This document shows, one piece after another, positions 1 through 7,432 of a DNA stretch of 17,623 nucleotides. The notes under the pieces were generated by a model that worked only from the letters and a program-made list of their open reading frames with translations, was not told the origin of the DNA and searched no databases. A program made the translations under genes and the position numbers. The first letter of the stretch is position 1. Every line of letters starts with the position of its first letter. The DNA comes from Acidobacteriota bacterium. GTDB taxonomy: Bacteria > Acidobacteriota > Terriglobia > Terriglobales > Acidobacteriaceae. The stretch is taken from NCBI GenBank assembly GCA_021802085.1, contig JAKAAZ010000059.1:1-17623 (forward strand). Reading direction: 5' to 3'.

Positions 1-1
1 C

Positions 2-538
2 TGGAACAGGCCGTCGCTGTCGAGCCGGCTCCCTACAAATCCCTGGTCAAATGTGCGGCAAAACCGAATTTCTGAAACCACAAGATGTAGGGGCTACCTG
101 AGTCAGGTAAATACCCATCTCGAACAAATCATCACCGGCGAGGTGAACGCTCACCGCCTTGACGACCTAGTTTTTGATCTGCCCTCCAATGGACATTTGG
201 TCATCGATATCAAGACAAAACTGCTCAACCATGCTTCGGCCCCGAAAGCTTACAACATCGACAAGCTGCTTCGTGTGCTCGCACAAAGGGGCAATGTTTT
301 TTGCTTCTTTTTTGTCGGACTCGATGCCGCTCACCATTCAGTTCACACGCGGCTTACTTCAATCTTCGACCCCATTATTCTTCGATCAACGAGAGTTCAG
401 ACCCATTGGGCGGGTCGAGCATCGCGAGGAGTTACGCAACTCATGGGGGATTTGAATCGCATCTTTGCGAGAGATTACCGTTCTACAGTCGACATAGAGG
501 GTGGTCAAGCATTACTGCGGCAACTTGTCGAAAGGTAA
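2..538 (+). CDS. Type II restriction endonuclease-like protein, C-terminal part (5' end outside window)
   Basis: The reading frame is open from base 2 to a TAA at 536-538 with no stop, giving 178 visible residues; the true start lies left of the window. A run reading LDDLVFDL then, about 14 residues on, VIDIKTK (Asp codon 206-208, Lys codon 212-214) resembles the acidic residue plus D-x-K core of PD-(D/E)xK nucleases. A hydrophobic strand (VFCFFFVGLD) follows, as in that fold. The strongest functional argument is context: a DNA methyltransferase gene converges on it and the two 3' ends overlap by 27 bp, the usual layout of a restriction-modification pair. I infer that it cleaves DNA at the site protected by the neighbour. 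Specificity and subfamily are not recognisable from this fragment. The locus is more AT-rich than the rest of the window, suggesting horizontal acquisition. A GTG at 53 could serve as an internal start, but the uninterrupted frame to the edge argues for a longer protein. Confidence 0.6.
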   Translation, partial: WNRPSLSSRLPTNPWSNVRQNRISETTRCRGYLSQVNTHLEQIITGEVNAHRLDDLVFDLPSNGHLVIDIKTKLLNHASAPKAYNIDKLLRVLAQRGNVFCFFFVGLDAAHHSVHTRLTSIFDPIILRSTRVQTHWAGRASRGVTQLMGDLNRIFARDYRSTVDIEGGQALLRQLVER

Positions 539-1538
539 TAAGGCTTCTTCGCCGGTACTGCTGTTCATTGAGTTCAGTGTGTTGCGCTCCCAGAACACAC
601 GATCTAGGTACCCCTGAATTGAGCGATCAGCGTCGGCGAGTGTAAGGCGCTTTTCGCTGAGAAGTGCGTAGGTTTCGTCAAGTTCAATGCCGCAGAATTG
701 ACGTCCAAGTTTCTTAGCTACGACAGACGATGTCCCGCTGCCGAGGAAAGGGTCGAGAACCATATTCCTTCCCTGGGTCGGAGCTAGCCAGAATAAGCTT
801 CGCTATGAATTTTTCGCTCTTCTGGGTGGGGTGATCCGTATTCTCCGGCATCGACCAGAACGGCACGGTGATATCCGTCCATAGATTTGAAGGGTGAGTA
901 TCGCGGAAGTTGCCCTTATCGGTTTGTACCCAATCTTTGGGTTGGCCGTTAGTCTGCCTGTAAGGCGCGATTACGCGTCGACGCACTTTCACTGCGTCCA
1001 CGTTGAAGGTATATGTGTTCGATACCGTGCAAAACCAGACGTCCTCACTTGAATTCTTCCAGTTTGACAGTGCACCGCGACCCTTCTCTCGTTCCCATGT
1101 GATCCGGTTTCGAATTTCGAAAAACTCTGAGGCGGCCGTAAAGATTGATGCCGATGAGAGCCAGTCGCCGCAAATATATACGGTCGCCGTCGGTTTGAGC
1201 AGCGGCTTAGTTGCCCCAAATAGGATGCGAAGCCAATCAGTGTACTGCTCCACTGGAACGCGGAGAAACTCTTGGCCCCCAAACTTTTTATATAGATTAT
1301 AAGGCGGATCCAGTATTAACATATCTACGGTCTGCGCCGGAAGTCGTTCGAATGCCTCGAAGCAGTTTCCACAGATGGTACGCCCGACCCAATTTTCTCC
1401 GTGGATTTCTTGTGGTCTGAGCAGGCGGGTACGTAGACTCACAGCGTCGGATGTATTCGTCGTCAAGGTACGATTTCGAGGCGCGCGTTTTTTCGCGCTG
1501 TGTGTCCTATTGATCTGAAGCGAGTCCAGTGTGGCCAC
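512..1538 (-). pseudogene. Beta-class DNA methyltransferase (N6-adenine/N4-cytosine), frameshifted
   Basis: This is an AdoMet-dependent DNA methyltransferase that should protect sites from the convergent nuclease. The first frame (1538 to 714) starts at GTG 1538, five bases after a strong AAGGAGG. It carries catalytic motif IV as DPPYN at residues 77-81, a central variable region that probably holds the target-recognition domain, and HPTQK at 236-240. The AdoMet motif I (FLGSGTS) and the following VAKKLGR and GIELDE lie in a second frame, 763 down to 512. Motif IV before motif I is the beta-class order; DPPY fits N6-adenine best. The switch falls at SDPG, where GGAA occurs twice in tandem (+ strand 765-772). 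Removing one copy restores SDPGNMVLDPFLGSG and a protein of about 340 residues, normal for the family. So the gene is either inactivated by a 4-bp duplication, miscalled, or translated in two pieces (ATG at 763 has AAGGA just before it). The 3' end overlaps the nuclease gene. Confidence 0.85.
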
Positions 1539-1605
1539 AAGCTCCTCCTTCCATCGTTGTTGTTTGAGAGCAGTTTTTCGGCTCCTTCGCAGTCATACTA
1601 GTATT

Positions 1606-1620
1606 ATCCGATCATCGGAT
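1606..1620. promoter_or_regulatory. 15-bp perfect palindrome upstream of the methyltransferase gene, candidate operator
   Basis: ATCCGAT-C-ATCGGAT is a perfect 7-bp dyad with one central base, 67 bp before the methyltransferase GTG. On the minus strand its last bases are part of GATAAT (1608 to 1603), a 5/6 match to a -10 element. No convincing -35 is seen. Its location suits a repressor site or autoregulation by the methyltransferase; both roles are inferred. Confidence 0.35.
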
Positions 1621-1659
1621 CGCAAAAGCGAGTTGGATGAGCATGACCCTGCATCTGAA

Positions 1660-1694
1660 CGCAACGGGTTCGCTTGGCCAGCGAATCCGTTGCG
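1660..1694 (-). terminator. Stem-loop downstream of the bactofilin gene
   Basis: A 15-bp stem with a single G-T position and a 5-base loop (TGGCC) begins 36 bases past the bactofilin stop codon. The arms are 1660-1674 and 1680-1694. There is no clear T-run on either side, so it may be a non-canonical or 3'-stabilising hairpin. It sits between the bactofilin gene and the promoter region of the methyltransferase, both on the minus strand, and would separate the two units. Confidence 0.55.
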
Positions 1695-1730
1695 CCATCC
1701 TGTCAACAGCGGCTGAAATCGTGACGCAGG

Positions 1731-2252
1731 TTACACGTGCGCTGGAGCAGGTACCGCCGGTTTCGCGGCATCATTTTCCTTGGAGCCCGCAGTGGCCGGC
1801 TTGCGGATGTCAATGCCGCCCTTGAAATAGGCGCCATCTTCAATGCTGATCCGTTGCGCAACCACGTCGCCGGTCAGGGAGCCTTCATTCCGGATGTCTA
1901 CCCGGTCGCTGGCATTGATGTTCCCGTTGACTTTGCCGAGGACAACGACTTCGCGGGCGGAAATGTTGGCAGCCACCTGGCCATTGCGACCTACTATAAC
2001 GCGATTTCCGGGCAAATTGACGGAGCCTTCCACGTGGCCGTCGATGTACAACATCTCGCTGCCGGTGATTTCACCTTTGATGGTCAGGGATTTGCCAATG
2101 GTCGCCTGCTCGCTGCTTGAGCCGGAAGGGGTTGGATTAGGGCGTTGCGGTACCGGCTCTGGAGTGAGCGGGGCAGGTGCTTGTGGGCGTATCGGGTCGG
2201 AAGGGTTCGTGGGGCTGGTGCCGGGCTGGTTCGGTTTCCACATTGCGTTCAT
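1731..2252 (-). CDS. Bactofilin family cytoskeletal protein
   Basis: Bactofilins polymerise without nucleotide into membrane-associated filaments that scaffold cell-shape, stalk or wall-synthesis proteins. This 173-residue protein has the family layout. A Pro-rich disordered N-terminus (about 1-45) is followed by a beta-helix core (about 50-155) with the recurring short strands typical of the family: IGKSLTIKGEITGSEMLYIDG, then GNRVIVGRNGQV, VVVLGKVNGNI, VDIRNEGSLTGDV and ISIEDGAYFKGGIDI. An Ala/Pro-rich tail closes it. The start is ATG 2252, preceded by AAAGGA three bases upstream; an ATG at 2243 is a weaker alternative. No M23 peptidase, a frequent bactofilin partner, is adjacent. The gene diverges from the RNase R gene across 289 bp. 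Family assignment is firm; the cellular role in this organism is not shown by the sequence. Confidence 0.92.
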   Translation of the reverse strand: MNAMWKPNQPGTSPTNPSDPIRPQAPAPLTPEPVPQRPNPTPSGSSSEQATIGKSLTIKGEITGSEMLYIDGHVEGSVNLPGNRVIVGRNGQVAANISAREVVVLGKVNGNINASDRVDIRNEGSLTGDVVAQRISIEDGAYFKGGIDIRKPATAGSKENDAAKPAVPAPAHV

Positions 2253-2396
2253 AAATCCTTTCTATTGCCTGCATTTGTCCGTCTGCCAACGCACCATCAT
2301 CGTCCCAGGCATCATCATTTGCAGAGCGGCGCTTCTGTTTTGATCGAAATTCTCGCGGGGGAATGGCTACCCGGGCGAGCCGCACAGTCCTGTCGA

Positions 2397-2459
2397 GTTA
2401 CTCAATTTTACTGGTAGTAACGCAAAATAGGGAATGAATCCTAGTAGAATTTGCATTCC
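2397..2459. promoter_or_regulatory. Small dyads in the bactofilin / RNase R divergent intergenic region
   Basis: The 289-bp spacer between the two divergent genes contains GTTACT-N13-AGTAAC (2397-2421), with a tighter TTACT-GGT-AGTAA nested in it (2408-2420). It also holds GGAATG-N17-CATTCC (2431-2459). They are short, and chance is possible. Their placement fits promoter-proximal operator sites or a leader hairpin of the RNase R transcript. No clear -35/-10 pair was recognised. Confidence 0.2.
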
Positions 2460-2541
2460 TTCGGATGCGGGGTAGCATCATGGTCAATGCTTTCCGATTC
2501 CAGCCCGGGACCAACCCGCTGAAAATTCAGAGGCTACACGC

Positions 2542-5094
2542 ATGATGGACAAGGAACTTTTTCAGCGAGTCGAGCGCTCCCCAGGACAGCGTGCCGGTTA
2601 TAAACAGCTGGTGCGGGAGCTGGGACTGGGCGGTGGGCGCGAGCGTCGACTGCTGCTGGAACAGCTCGACCGCCTGACGGCCAGCGGCCAACTGGTGAAG
2701 CTCGACCGCGAATTCTGGGCCGTGGCCTCCGCAGCGCGCAAGCGCAACAACTGGGTCAGCGGACGTCTCGATCTGCATCGGGATGGCTATGGCTTTGTGC
2801 GGCCGGAGACCCGCGAAAAAATCGGCGAAGAAGATATTTTTATCCCTCCCGACAGCCTGGAAAGCGCCATGCAGGGCGACCTGGTGCTGGTGGAACTATT
2901 GCCTCTGAAGGGAGATGGCCGCCGCTCCGGGCGCATTTTGCGGGTTCTGGAGCGACATAATCCGACCGTGGTGGGCATTTTTCATTATGCAAATGCGGGT
3001 CGCTCGCAGCGGGGGGAGCGTATGGGAGGCAACTTCGTGACTCCGCTGAACGCCCGCATCAGCGAAGCAATCCTGGTCCCGTTTGGCGCGGAAATTCCGG
3101 AGCATGTCGAAACTCTCGATCGAGTTTTAGGCGCGGAGGCGGCGGAACAACACGAGAATTATGACAACCTCGAAGGTCTCGTGGTCGATGTTGCCATCAC
3201 GGACTGGCCCACGGCGACACGACCGGCGCGCGGCCGGGTGATTGAAATCCTTGGAGATCGGGACGCTTTTGGCGTCGACGTGGAAATTCTCATTCGCAAG
3301 CACTATTTGCCTCATATCTTTCCAGCTCGCGCGCTGGAGGAGTCTCGCGCTGTCGCCGTCCCACCCGCGAAGGAAGTAAAAAGCGCGGAACAAATCAGCG
3401 GCTTCCGACGCGATTTCCGCGATCTGCCCATCGTTACCATCGACGGCGAGACAGCCAAAGATTTCGACGACGCTGTTCTGGTTCGCCCTTTGCAAGATGG
3501 CGGTTACGAGCTACAGGTACACATCGCCGACGTGTCCCACTATGTTCGCCCAGGTACAGCGCTCGATCTGGAAGCGCGTCTGCGCGGCAACTCCGTGTAC
3601 TTTCCCGATCGCGCCATCCCGATGCTGCCTATGGAGCTGTCGACGGACGTGTGCAGTCTGCGTCCCGGTGAAGAGCGGCTGGTGCTTTCCTGCATCATGC
3701 AACTCGGACCCGATGGGACCGTTCTCGCTTCTGAAGTTTGTGAAGGCGTGATTCGCTCCGCCCGTCGCATGACGTATACGCAGGTCCACAACATTCTGGA
3801 GGGCGATCCGGCAGCGCGGGAGCAATTTGCGCCCCTGGTGCCGGAGTTTGAGCGCATGCTTGCAGTAGCGCAGCTGATGAATGCCCGTCGCGAGCAGCGC
3901 GGCTCGATCGACTTCGACCTTCCCGAGCCGGTCATTGAATTTGACGACCAGGGTCGGATGCGCGGCATCGTTCGCTCCGACCGCACCTGGGCCAATCGTT
4001 TGATTGAAGAGTTCATGCTGGCGGCCAACGAATGTGTCGCCAGCTGGATCGAATCGCTCGGCGTACCCAGCATCTATCGCATCCACGAAAACCCGGACGC
4101 CAAGCGGGTCGCGAATTTTGAGGAGATCGCCGCGCATTTCGGTTACTCGCTCGGAATTGGCGCGCTGCCTGTCAAGCGCGTGGAATTGCGCGGAGATCGC
4201 CGGGATCGCATGCGCAAGGGCGGCGGCGAAAAGCATATGCGGGAAATCACGGAAGACATCCTGGTGACGCCGCAAATGTACCAGAAGCTGACCGAGCGAT
4301 TGGCCGGCAAACCCGAAGAGCGCATTCTCACGTACCTGATGCTGCGCTCGCTGAAGCAGGCCCGCTACAGCGAAAAGAATGAAGGCCACTTTGCGCTTGC
4401 CACGTCCTGCTATACCCATTTCACTTCGCCGATTCGCCGCTATGCCGACCTGATCGTGCATCGCATCTCAAAATCTCTGCTGGCAGCGGGCGTCGGAGGA
4501 TACAGAGAAATTCCGCATAGCAGGGAGGCGCAGAAAAATTCATCGTCTGTGAGTCGAACACGACAAAAGATTCAGAGCCAGGAGACATCCGTCATTCACC
4601 CGCCTGTCGAGGAACAGGAACTGGCAGCCATTGCGCAAGAGGTCAGCCAGTGCGAGCGACGGGCGGCTGACGCGGAACGGGAACTGATCGAGTGGAAGAA
4701 AATCCGTTTCATGCAGGACCGCATCGGCGAGGAATTCTCCGGCCTCATTCTTAACGTCACCAAGTTCGGACTTTTCGTCGAGCTCGATGACCTGTTCGTG
4801 GAGGGCCTGGTACCCCTGGCAACGCTGCAGGCGGACCGCTACCGCTTCAATGAGAACAGTCGCCAGCTCCTCGGCGGCAGCAGCGGCCACCGAATTTCCG
4901 TTGGGGATGCGGTGCATGTCATTTTGGACCGCATCGATGCAGTGGAAAACAAGCTGCAGTTTGCTCTCGTCGAAGAGATTTCGACCGACGGCAGAAAAAA
5001 TCCATCCAGCCGCAAGGCGACCAGTCATTCGGGTTCGCATCCAAGTAAAAAGCGGCGCAGTCAATCTGTAAAAAAAGATCGCAAGCGGCGCTAG
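2542..5094 (+). CDS. rnr: Ribonuclease R (3'-5' exoribonuclease)
   Basis: RNase R degrades structured RNA processively from the 3' end to nucleoside monophosphates, using Mg2+ held by Asp residues. The 850-residue protein shows the full domain order: an N-terminal helix-turn-helix-like region (about 1-65), a cold-shock OB domain beginning SGRLDLHRDGYGFVRP (about 73-130), the RNB catalytic domain with IDGETAKDFDDAV (around residues 300-313, containing the metal-binding Asp cluster), the conserved THFTSPIRRYADL (about 625-637), and an S1 domain (about 727-815, GLILNVTKFGLFVELD). It ends in a Lys/Arg-rich tail of about 30 residues, as in E. coli RNase R. Between the RNB end and the S1 domain lies a polar linker (about 649-697) longer than in E. 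coli. The start at ATG 2542 (a second ATG follows directly) has AGAGG eight bases upstream. A 61-bp gap separates it from the next gene. Confidence 0.96.
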   Translation: MMDKELFQRVERSPGQRAGYKQLVRELGLGGGRERRLLLEQLDRLTASGQLVKLDREFWAVASAARKRNNWVSGRLDLHRDGYGFVRPETREKIGEEDIFIPPDSLESAMQGDLVLVELLPLKGDGRRSGRILRVLERHNPTVVGIFHYANAGRSQRGERMGGNFVTPLNARISEAILVPFGAEIPEHVETLDRVLGAEAAEQHENYDNLEGLVVDVAITDWPTATRPARGRVIEILGDRDAFGVDVEILIRKHYLPHIFPARALEESRAVAVPPAKEVKSAEQISGFRRDFRDLPIVTIDGETAKDFDDAVLVRPLQDGGYELQVHIADVSHYVRPGTALDLEARLRGNSVYFPDRAIPMLPMELSTDVCSLRPGEERLVLSCIMQLGPDGTVLASEVCEGVIRSARRMTYTQVHNILEGDPAAREQFAPLVPEFERMLAVAQLMNARREQRGSIDFDLPEPVIEFDDQGRMRGIVRSDRTWANRLIEEFMLAANECVASWIESLGVPSIYRIHENPDAKRVANFEEIAAHFGYSLGIGALPVKRVELRGDRRDRMRKGGGEKHMREITEDILVTPQMYQKLTERLAGKPEERILTYLMLRSLKQARYSEKNEGHFALATSCYTHFTSPIRRYADLIVHRISKSLLAAGVGGYREIPHSREAQKNSSSVSRTRQKIQSQETSVIHPPVEEQELAAIAQEVSQCERRAADAERELIEWKKIRFMQDRIGEEFSGLILNVTKFGLFVELDDLFVEGLVPLATLQADRYRFNENSRQLLGGSSGHRISVGDAVHVILDRIDAVENKLQFALVEEISTDGRKNPSSRKATSHSGSHPSKKRRSQSVKKDRKRR

Positions 5095-5155
5095 GGTGCC
5101 ACGTTCCCAGCCTGAAGCTTTGGTTCAATACAGGAAAGCAGAGGTTGCTATACGA

Positions 5156-5671
5156 ATGAAGCCGCAACGAATCGGATGCTTGCTTGTGGTCATATTTGCC
5201 GCTCTTACAGCAGCCGCCCAGGTTGGCGTTTACGGAGAATTCGGCGCTGCCAAACTCAATGTACCGAACACGAACTGGATCTACGGGCCGACGTTCGGCG
5301 GCTACCTGGATAAAGGCCACTTCTGGGTCTTCAGCTCCGGGGTAGACGCTCGCGGAACCATTCTGGGATCGGGGGCCACCTCGCTGGACAGCGGCCTGAT
5401 CGGTCCCCGCCTCGCCTTTCGTCCGCACATTGTGCCCATCCAGCCTTACGTGGAAGCACTGATCGGTGCCGGTCACGCCGACTACGGCCAAGGGGTAGCG
5501 CACGTCAGCGCGACAAAATTTCAATATCAATTTCTCGGCGGATTGGATTTGACCGTCCTGCCTCGCATTGACTGGCGCGTCGTCGAATTCAGCTATGGAG
5601 GATTGTCCGGGCTAGGCAGTAGTTTCAATCCCAAAACAATAAGTACAGGTATCGTCGTACGATTGCCTTGA
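5156..5671 (+). CDS. Exported outer-membrane beta-barrel-like protein, unknown function
   Basis: The 171-residue product begins with a signal peptide (MKPQR, then hydrophobic CLLVVIFAALTAAAQ, with likely cleavage near AAAQ). It continues with alternating Gly/aromatic strands: VGVYGEFGAAKL, WIYGPTFGGYLD, FWVFSSGVDARG, IQPYVEALIGAGHADYG, FQYQFLGGLDLTVLPRIDWRVVEFSYGG. It ends in a strand-like TGIVVRLP. This resembles small 8-strand porin-like or outer-membrane beta-barrel domains common in Acidobacteriota. ATG 5156 is chosen over an in-frame GTG at 5096 because the signal peptide starts there, with GAGG upstream. It lies 61 bp after rnr and 62 bp before the GlcG-like gene, so co-transcription is possible but unproven. 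The function is not recognisable. Confidence 0.75.
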   Translation: MKPQRIGCLLVVIFAALTAAAQVGVYGEFGAAKLNVPNTNWIYGPTFGGYLDKGHFWVFSSGVDARGTILGSGATSLDSGLIGPRLAFRPHIVPIQPYVEALIGAGHADYGQGVAHVSATKFQYQFLGGLDLTVLPRIDWRVVEFSYGGLSGLGSSFNPKTISTGIVVRLP

Positions 5672-5733
5672 GTGGTCCGTTTACTCGCCACATTGCGCGA
5701 ATACAGCTCGCAAAGTAAGCAGAAGGATAAAAT

Positions 5734-6129
5734 ATGATCCATCTCGAAGATGCCCGCAGAATGATTGCCGCGGCGGAAAAGAAAGCCAAGGAAATTGGTC
5801 AGCCGATGAACATTGCTGTTGCCGATGCAGGGGGGAATCTAGTCGCGCATGTCCGCATGGATGGGGCGTGGCTGGGCAGCATCGACATCTCCATCAAAAA
5901 GGCATACACAGCGCGGGCTTTCGATCTCAGCACGAAAGACCTCGCCACGCACAGCCAGCCCGGGGGCCAATTCTACGGCATCCATGCCTCGAATGATGGA
6001 AAGATCATGATCTTCGCAGGCGGCATTCCGCTGAAACGCGACGGTAAGATTGTCGGTGCAATTGGAGTCAGCGGTGGATCGGGCGCGCAGGATCAGACCG
6101 TTGCCGAAGCTGGCGCGGCAGCGTACTAA
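5734..6129 (+). CDS. GlcG/HbpS family (heme-binding-like) protein
   Basis: This is a 131-residue single-domain protein of the GlcG/HbpS family. The family fingerprint is visible: a leading helix with A-A-A-E-K-K-A, then MNIAVADAGGNLVAHVRMDGAWLGS, the KAYTARAF helix, GGQFYGI and IMIFAGGIPL, and the closing GKIVGAIGVSGG. Family members include the Streptomyces heme-binding HbpS and GlcG of glycolate loci; many are uncharacterised and heme binding is not universal. There is no signal peptide, so a cytoplasmic location is expected. The start is ATG 5734 with AAGGA six bases upstream. The gap to the formaldehyde dehydrogenase gene is only 16 bp, and that gene's ribosome-binding site lies within it, so the two are co-transcribed. 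The pairing suggests an accessory role in aldehyde or one-carbon oxidation, but the sequence does not reveal the activity. Confidence 0.88.
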   Translation: MIHLEDARRMIAAAEKKAKEIGQPMNIAVADAGGNLVAHVRMDGAWLGSIDISIKKAYTARAFDLSTKDLATHSQPGGQFYGIHASNDGKIMIFAGGIPLKRDGKIVGAIGVSGGSGAQDQTVAEAGAAAY

Positions 6130-6145
6130 CCGGAAGGGAATTCTT

Positions 6146-7336
6146 ATGGCTACGAATCGCGGAGTTGTTTTTCTCGGCCCAGGCAAGGTCGAAGTGCAGT
6201 CGATCGATTATCCCAAAATGCAAAATCCAGCAGGCAAAGAGATTACCCATGGCGTCATTCTGAAAATTGTCTCGACGAATATTTGCGGCTCCGACCAGCA
6301 CATGGTACGGGGTCGCACGACAGCGCCTGCCGGGATGGTGCTGGGGCATGAGATTACCGGCGAGATCATCGAAAAAGGCCGGGACGTTGAATACCTCAAT
6401 ATAGGGGACCTGGTTACGGTCCCCTTTAATGTTGCCTGCGGCCGCTGTCGCACCTGCCGGGAGCGCGAGACTGGCGTTTGCCTCAACGTGAACCCGGGGC
6501 GCGCAGGTGGAGCCTACGGCTATGTAGACATGGGCGGCTGGGTCGGCGGTCAGGCCGAGTATGTGATGGTGCCGTATGCCGATTTCAATCTGATCAAATT
6601 TCCAGACAAAGCGCAGGCGATGGCCAAGATTCGCGACTTGACCATGCTGTCCGACATCCTGCCGACCGGCTTTCATGGAGCCGTCAATGCGGGTGTAGGA
6701 GTGGGATCGACGGTGTACGTTGCTGGCGCTGGACCGGTCGGGCTTGCCGCCGCCGCATCGGCACAGATCCTTGGCGCGGCAGTGGTCATGATTGGAGACA
6801 TGAATCAGGAACGGCTGCGGCACGCCAAGAAAGTTGGCTTCGAGCCCATCGATCTAACCAAGAGCGACAAGCTGGAAGACCTGATTGCGCAAGTCGTCGG
6901 CGTGCCGGAAGTGGACTCAGCTATCGATTGCGTTGGCTTTGAGGCGCATGGACATGGTTCGCAGCATGGCATAGAAGCACCCGCCACTGTCCTCAATTCT
7001 CTGATGACCATTACCCGCGCTGCAGGCAGCATCGGGATTCCTGGCCTGTACGTCACGGAAGATCCGGGATCGAAAGACGAGGCTTCGCGACAGGGAAATC
7101 TTCGTATGAGGTTTGGACTGGGCTGGGCGAAATCGCAGCGCTTCTATACCGGGCAAACACCTGTGTTGAAGTACAACCGGCAACTCATGCAGACGATTCT
7201 GCATGATCGTTTGCCGATCGCGAAGATCGTCAATGCGACAGTCATTCGTCTGGATGATGCGCCGCAGGGCTATCAGGACTTTGACAAAGGGGCAGCCAAG
7301 AAATTTGTGCTCGATCCCCATGGATTGCTAAATTAA
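6146..7336 (+). CDS. fdhA: Glutathione-independent formaldehyde dehydrogenase, zinc-dependent
   Basis: This is a medium-chain zinc dehydrogenase that oxidises formaldehyde to formate with tightly bound NAD, without glutathione, as in Pseudomonas putida FdhA. The 396 residues match the family's length of nearly 400. Visible features are catalytic zinc ligands C47 (TNICGSDQH), H68 (VLGHEITGE) and probably D170 (MLSDILPTGFHGA). The structural zinc set is C98, C101, C104 and C112. The Rossmann motif GAGPVGLAAA starts at about 194, and C-terminal segments such as GSIGIPGLYV and GWAKSQRFYTGQ are characteristic of this subgroup and the related formaldehyde dismutase. Start ATG 6146 has GGAAGGGAA upstream at good spacing, and an in-frame extension into the preceding gene is rejected. 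It is the second gene of an operon with the GlcG-like protein. A strong hairpin 20 bp past the stop ends the unit. Dismutase activity cannot be excluded from sequence alone. Confidence 0.93.
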   Translation: MATNRGVVFLGPGKVEVQSIDYPKMQNPAGKEITHGVILKIVSTNICGSDQHMVRGRTTAPAGMVLGHEITGEIIEKGRDVEYLNIGDLVTVPFNVACGRCRTCRERETGVCLNVNPGRAGGAYGYVDMGGWVGGQAEYVMVPYADFNLIKFPDKAQAMAKIRDLTMLSDILPTGFHGAVNAGVGVGSTVYVAGAGPVGLAAAASAQILGAAVVMIGDMNQERLRHAKKVGFEPIDLTKSDKLEDLIAQVVGVPEVDSAIDCVGFEAHGHGSQHGIEAPATVLNSLMTITRAAGSIGIPGLYVTEDPGSKDEASRQGNLRMRFGLGWAKSQRFYTGQTPVLKYNRQLMQTILHDRLPIAKIVNATVIRLDDAPQGYQDFDKGAAKKFVLDPHGLLN

Positions 7337-7356
7337 GATTGCATAAGCAAAACGAA

Positions 7357-7412
7357 CGCGCAGACGATGCCGACGTGATAGATTCCTTGTCCGTCGTCGC
7401 ATCGTCCGCGCG
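7357..7412. terminator. Long hairpin between convergent fdhA and htrA, likely bidirectional terminator
   Basis: Arms 7357-7375 and 7395-7412 pair over about 18 bp with one mismatch and one bulged base around a loop of about 19 bases. It fills the 96-bp gap between two converging genes, 20 bp from either stop codon. No long T-run follows on either strand. Confidence 0.65.
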
Positions 7413-7432
7413 GTATGCTTCTAGAGAACCGG

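Noticed and set aside
1531..1825. Plus-strand frames of about 60 codons opposite the methyltransferase start and in the spacer
   Set aside because: Low-complexity, Ser/Arg/His-rich translations without ribosome-binding sites; the hairpin and palindrome explain the spacer better.
2137..2385. 82-codon minus-strand frame starting upstream of bactofilin
   Set aside because: It overlaps the bactofilin N-terminal region in another frame, has no family features, and the bactofilin start with its own ribosome-binding site explains the region.
3511..4461. 316-codon antisense frame within rnr
   Set aside because: It is a shadow of the high-GC RNase R codons. Its translation has no family resemblance while the plus-strand frame is an unmistakable RNase R.
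5096..5155. 20-codon extension of the beta-barrel-like protein to a GTG
   Set aside because: It would place a charged segment before the signal peptide; ATG 5156 is at the natural signal start.
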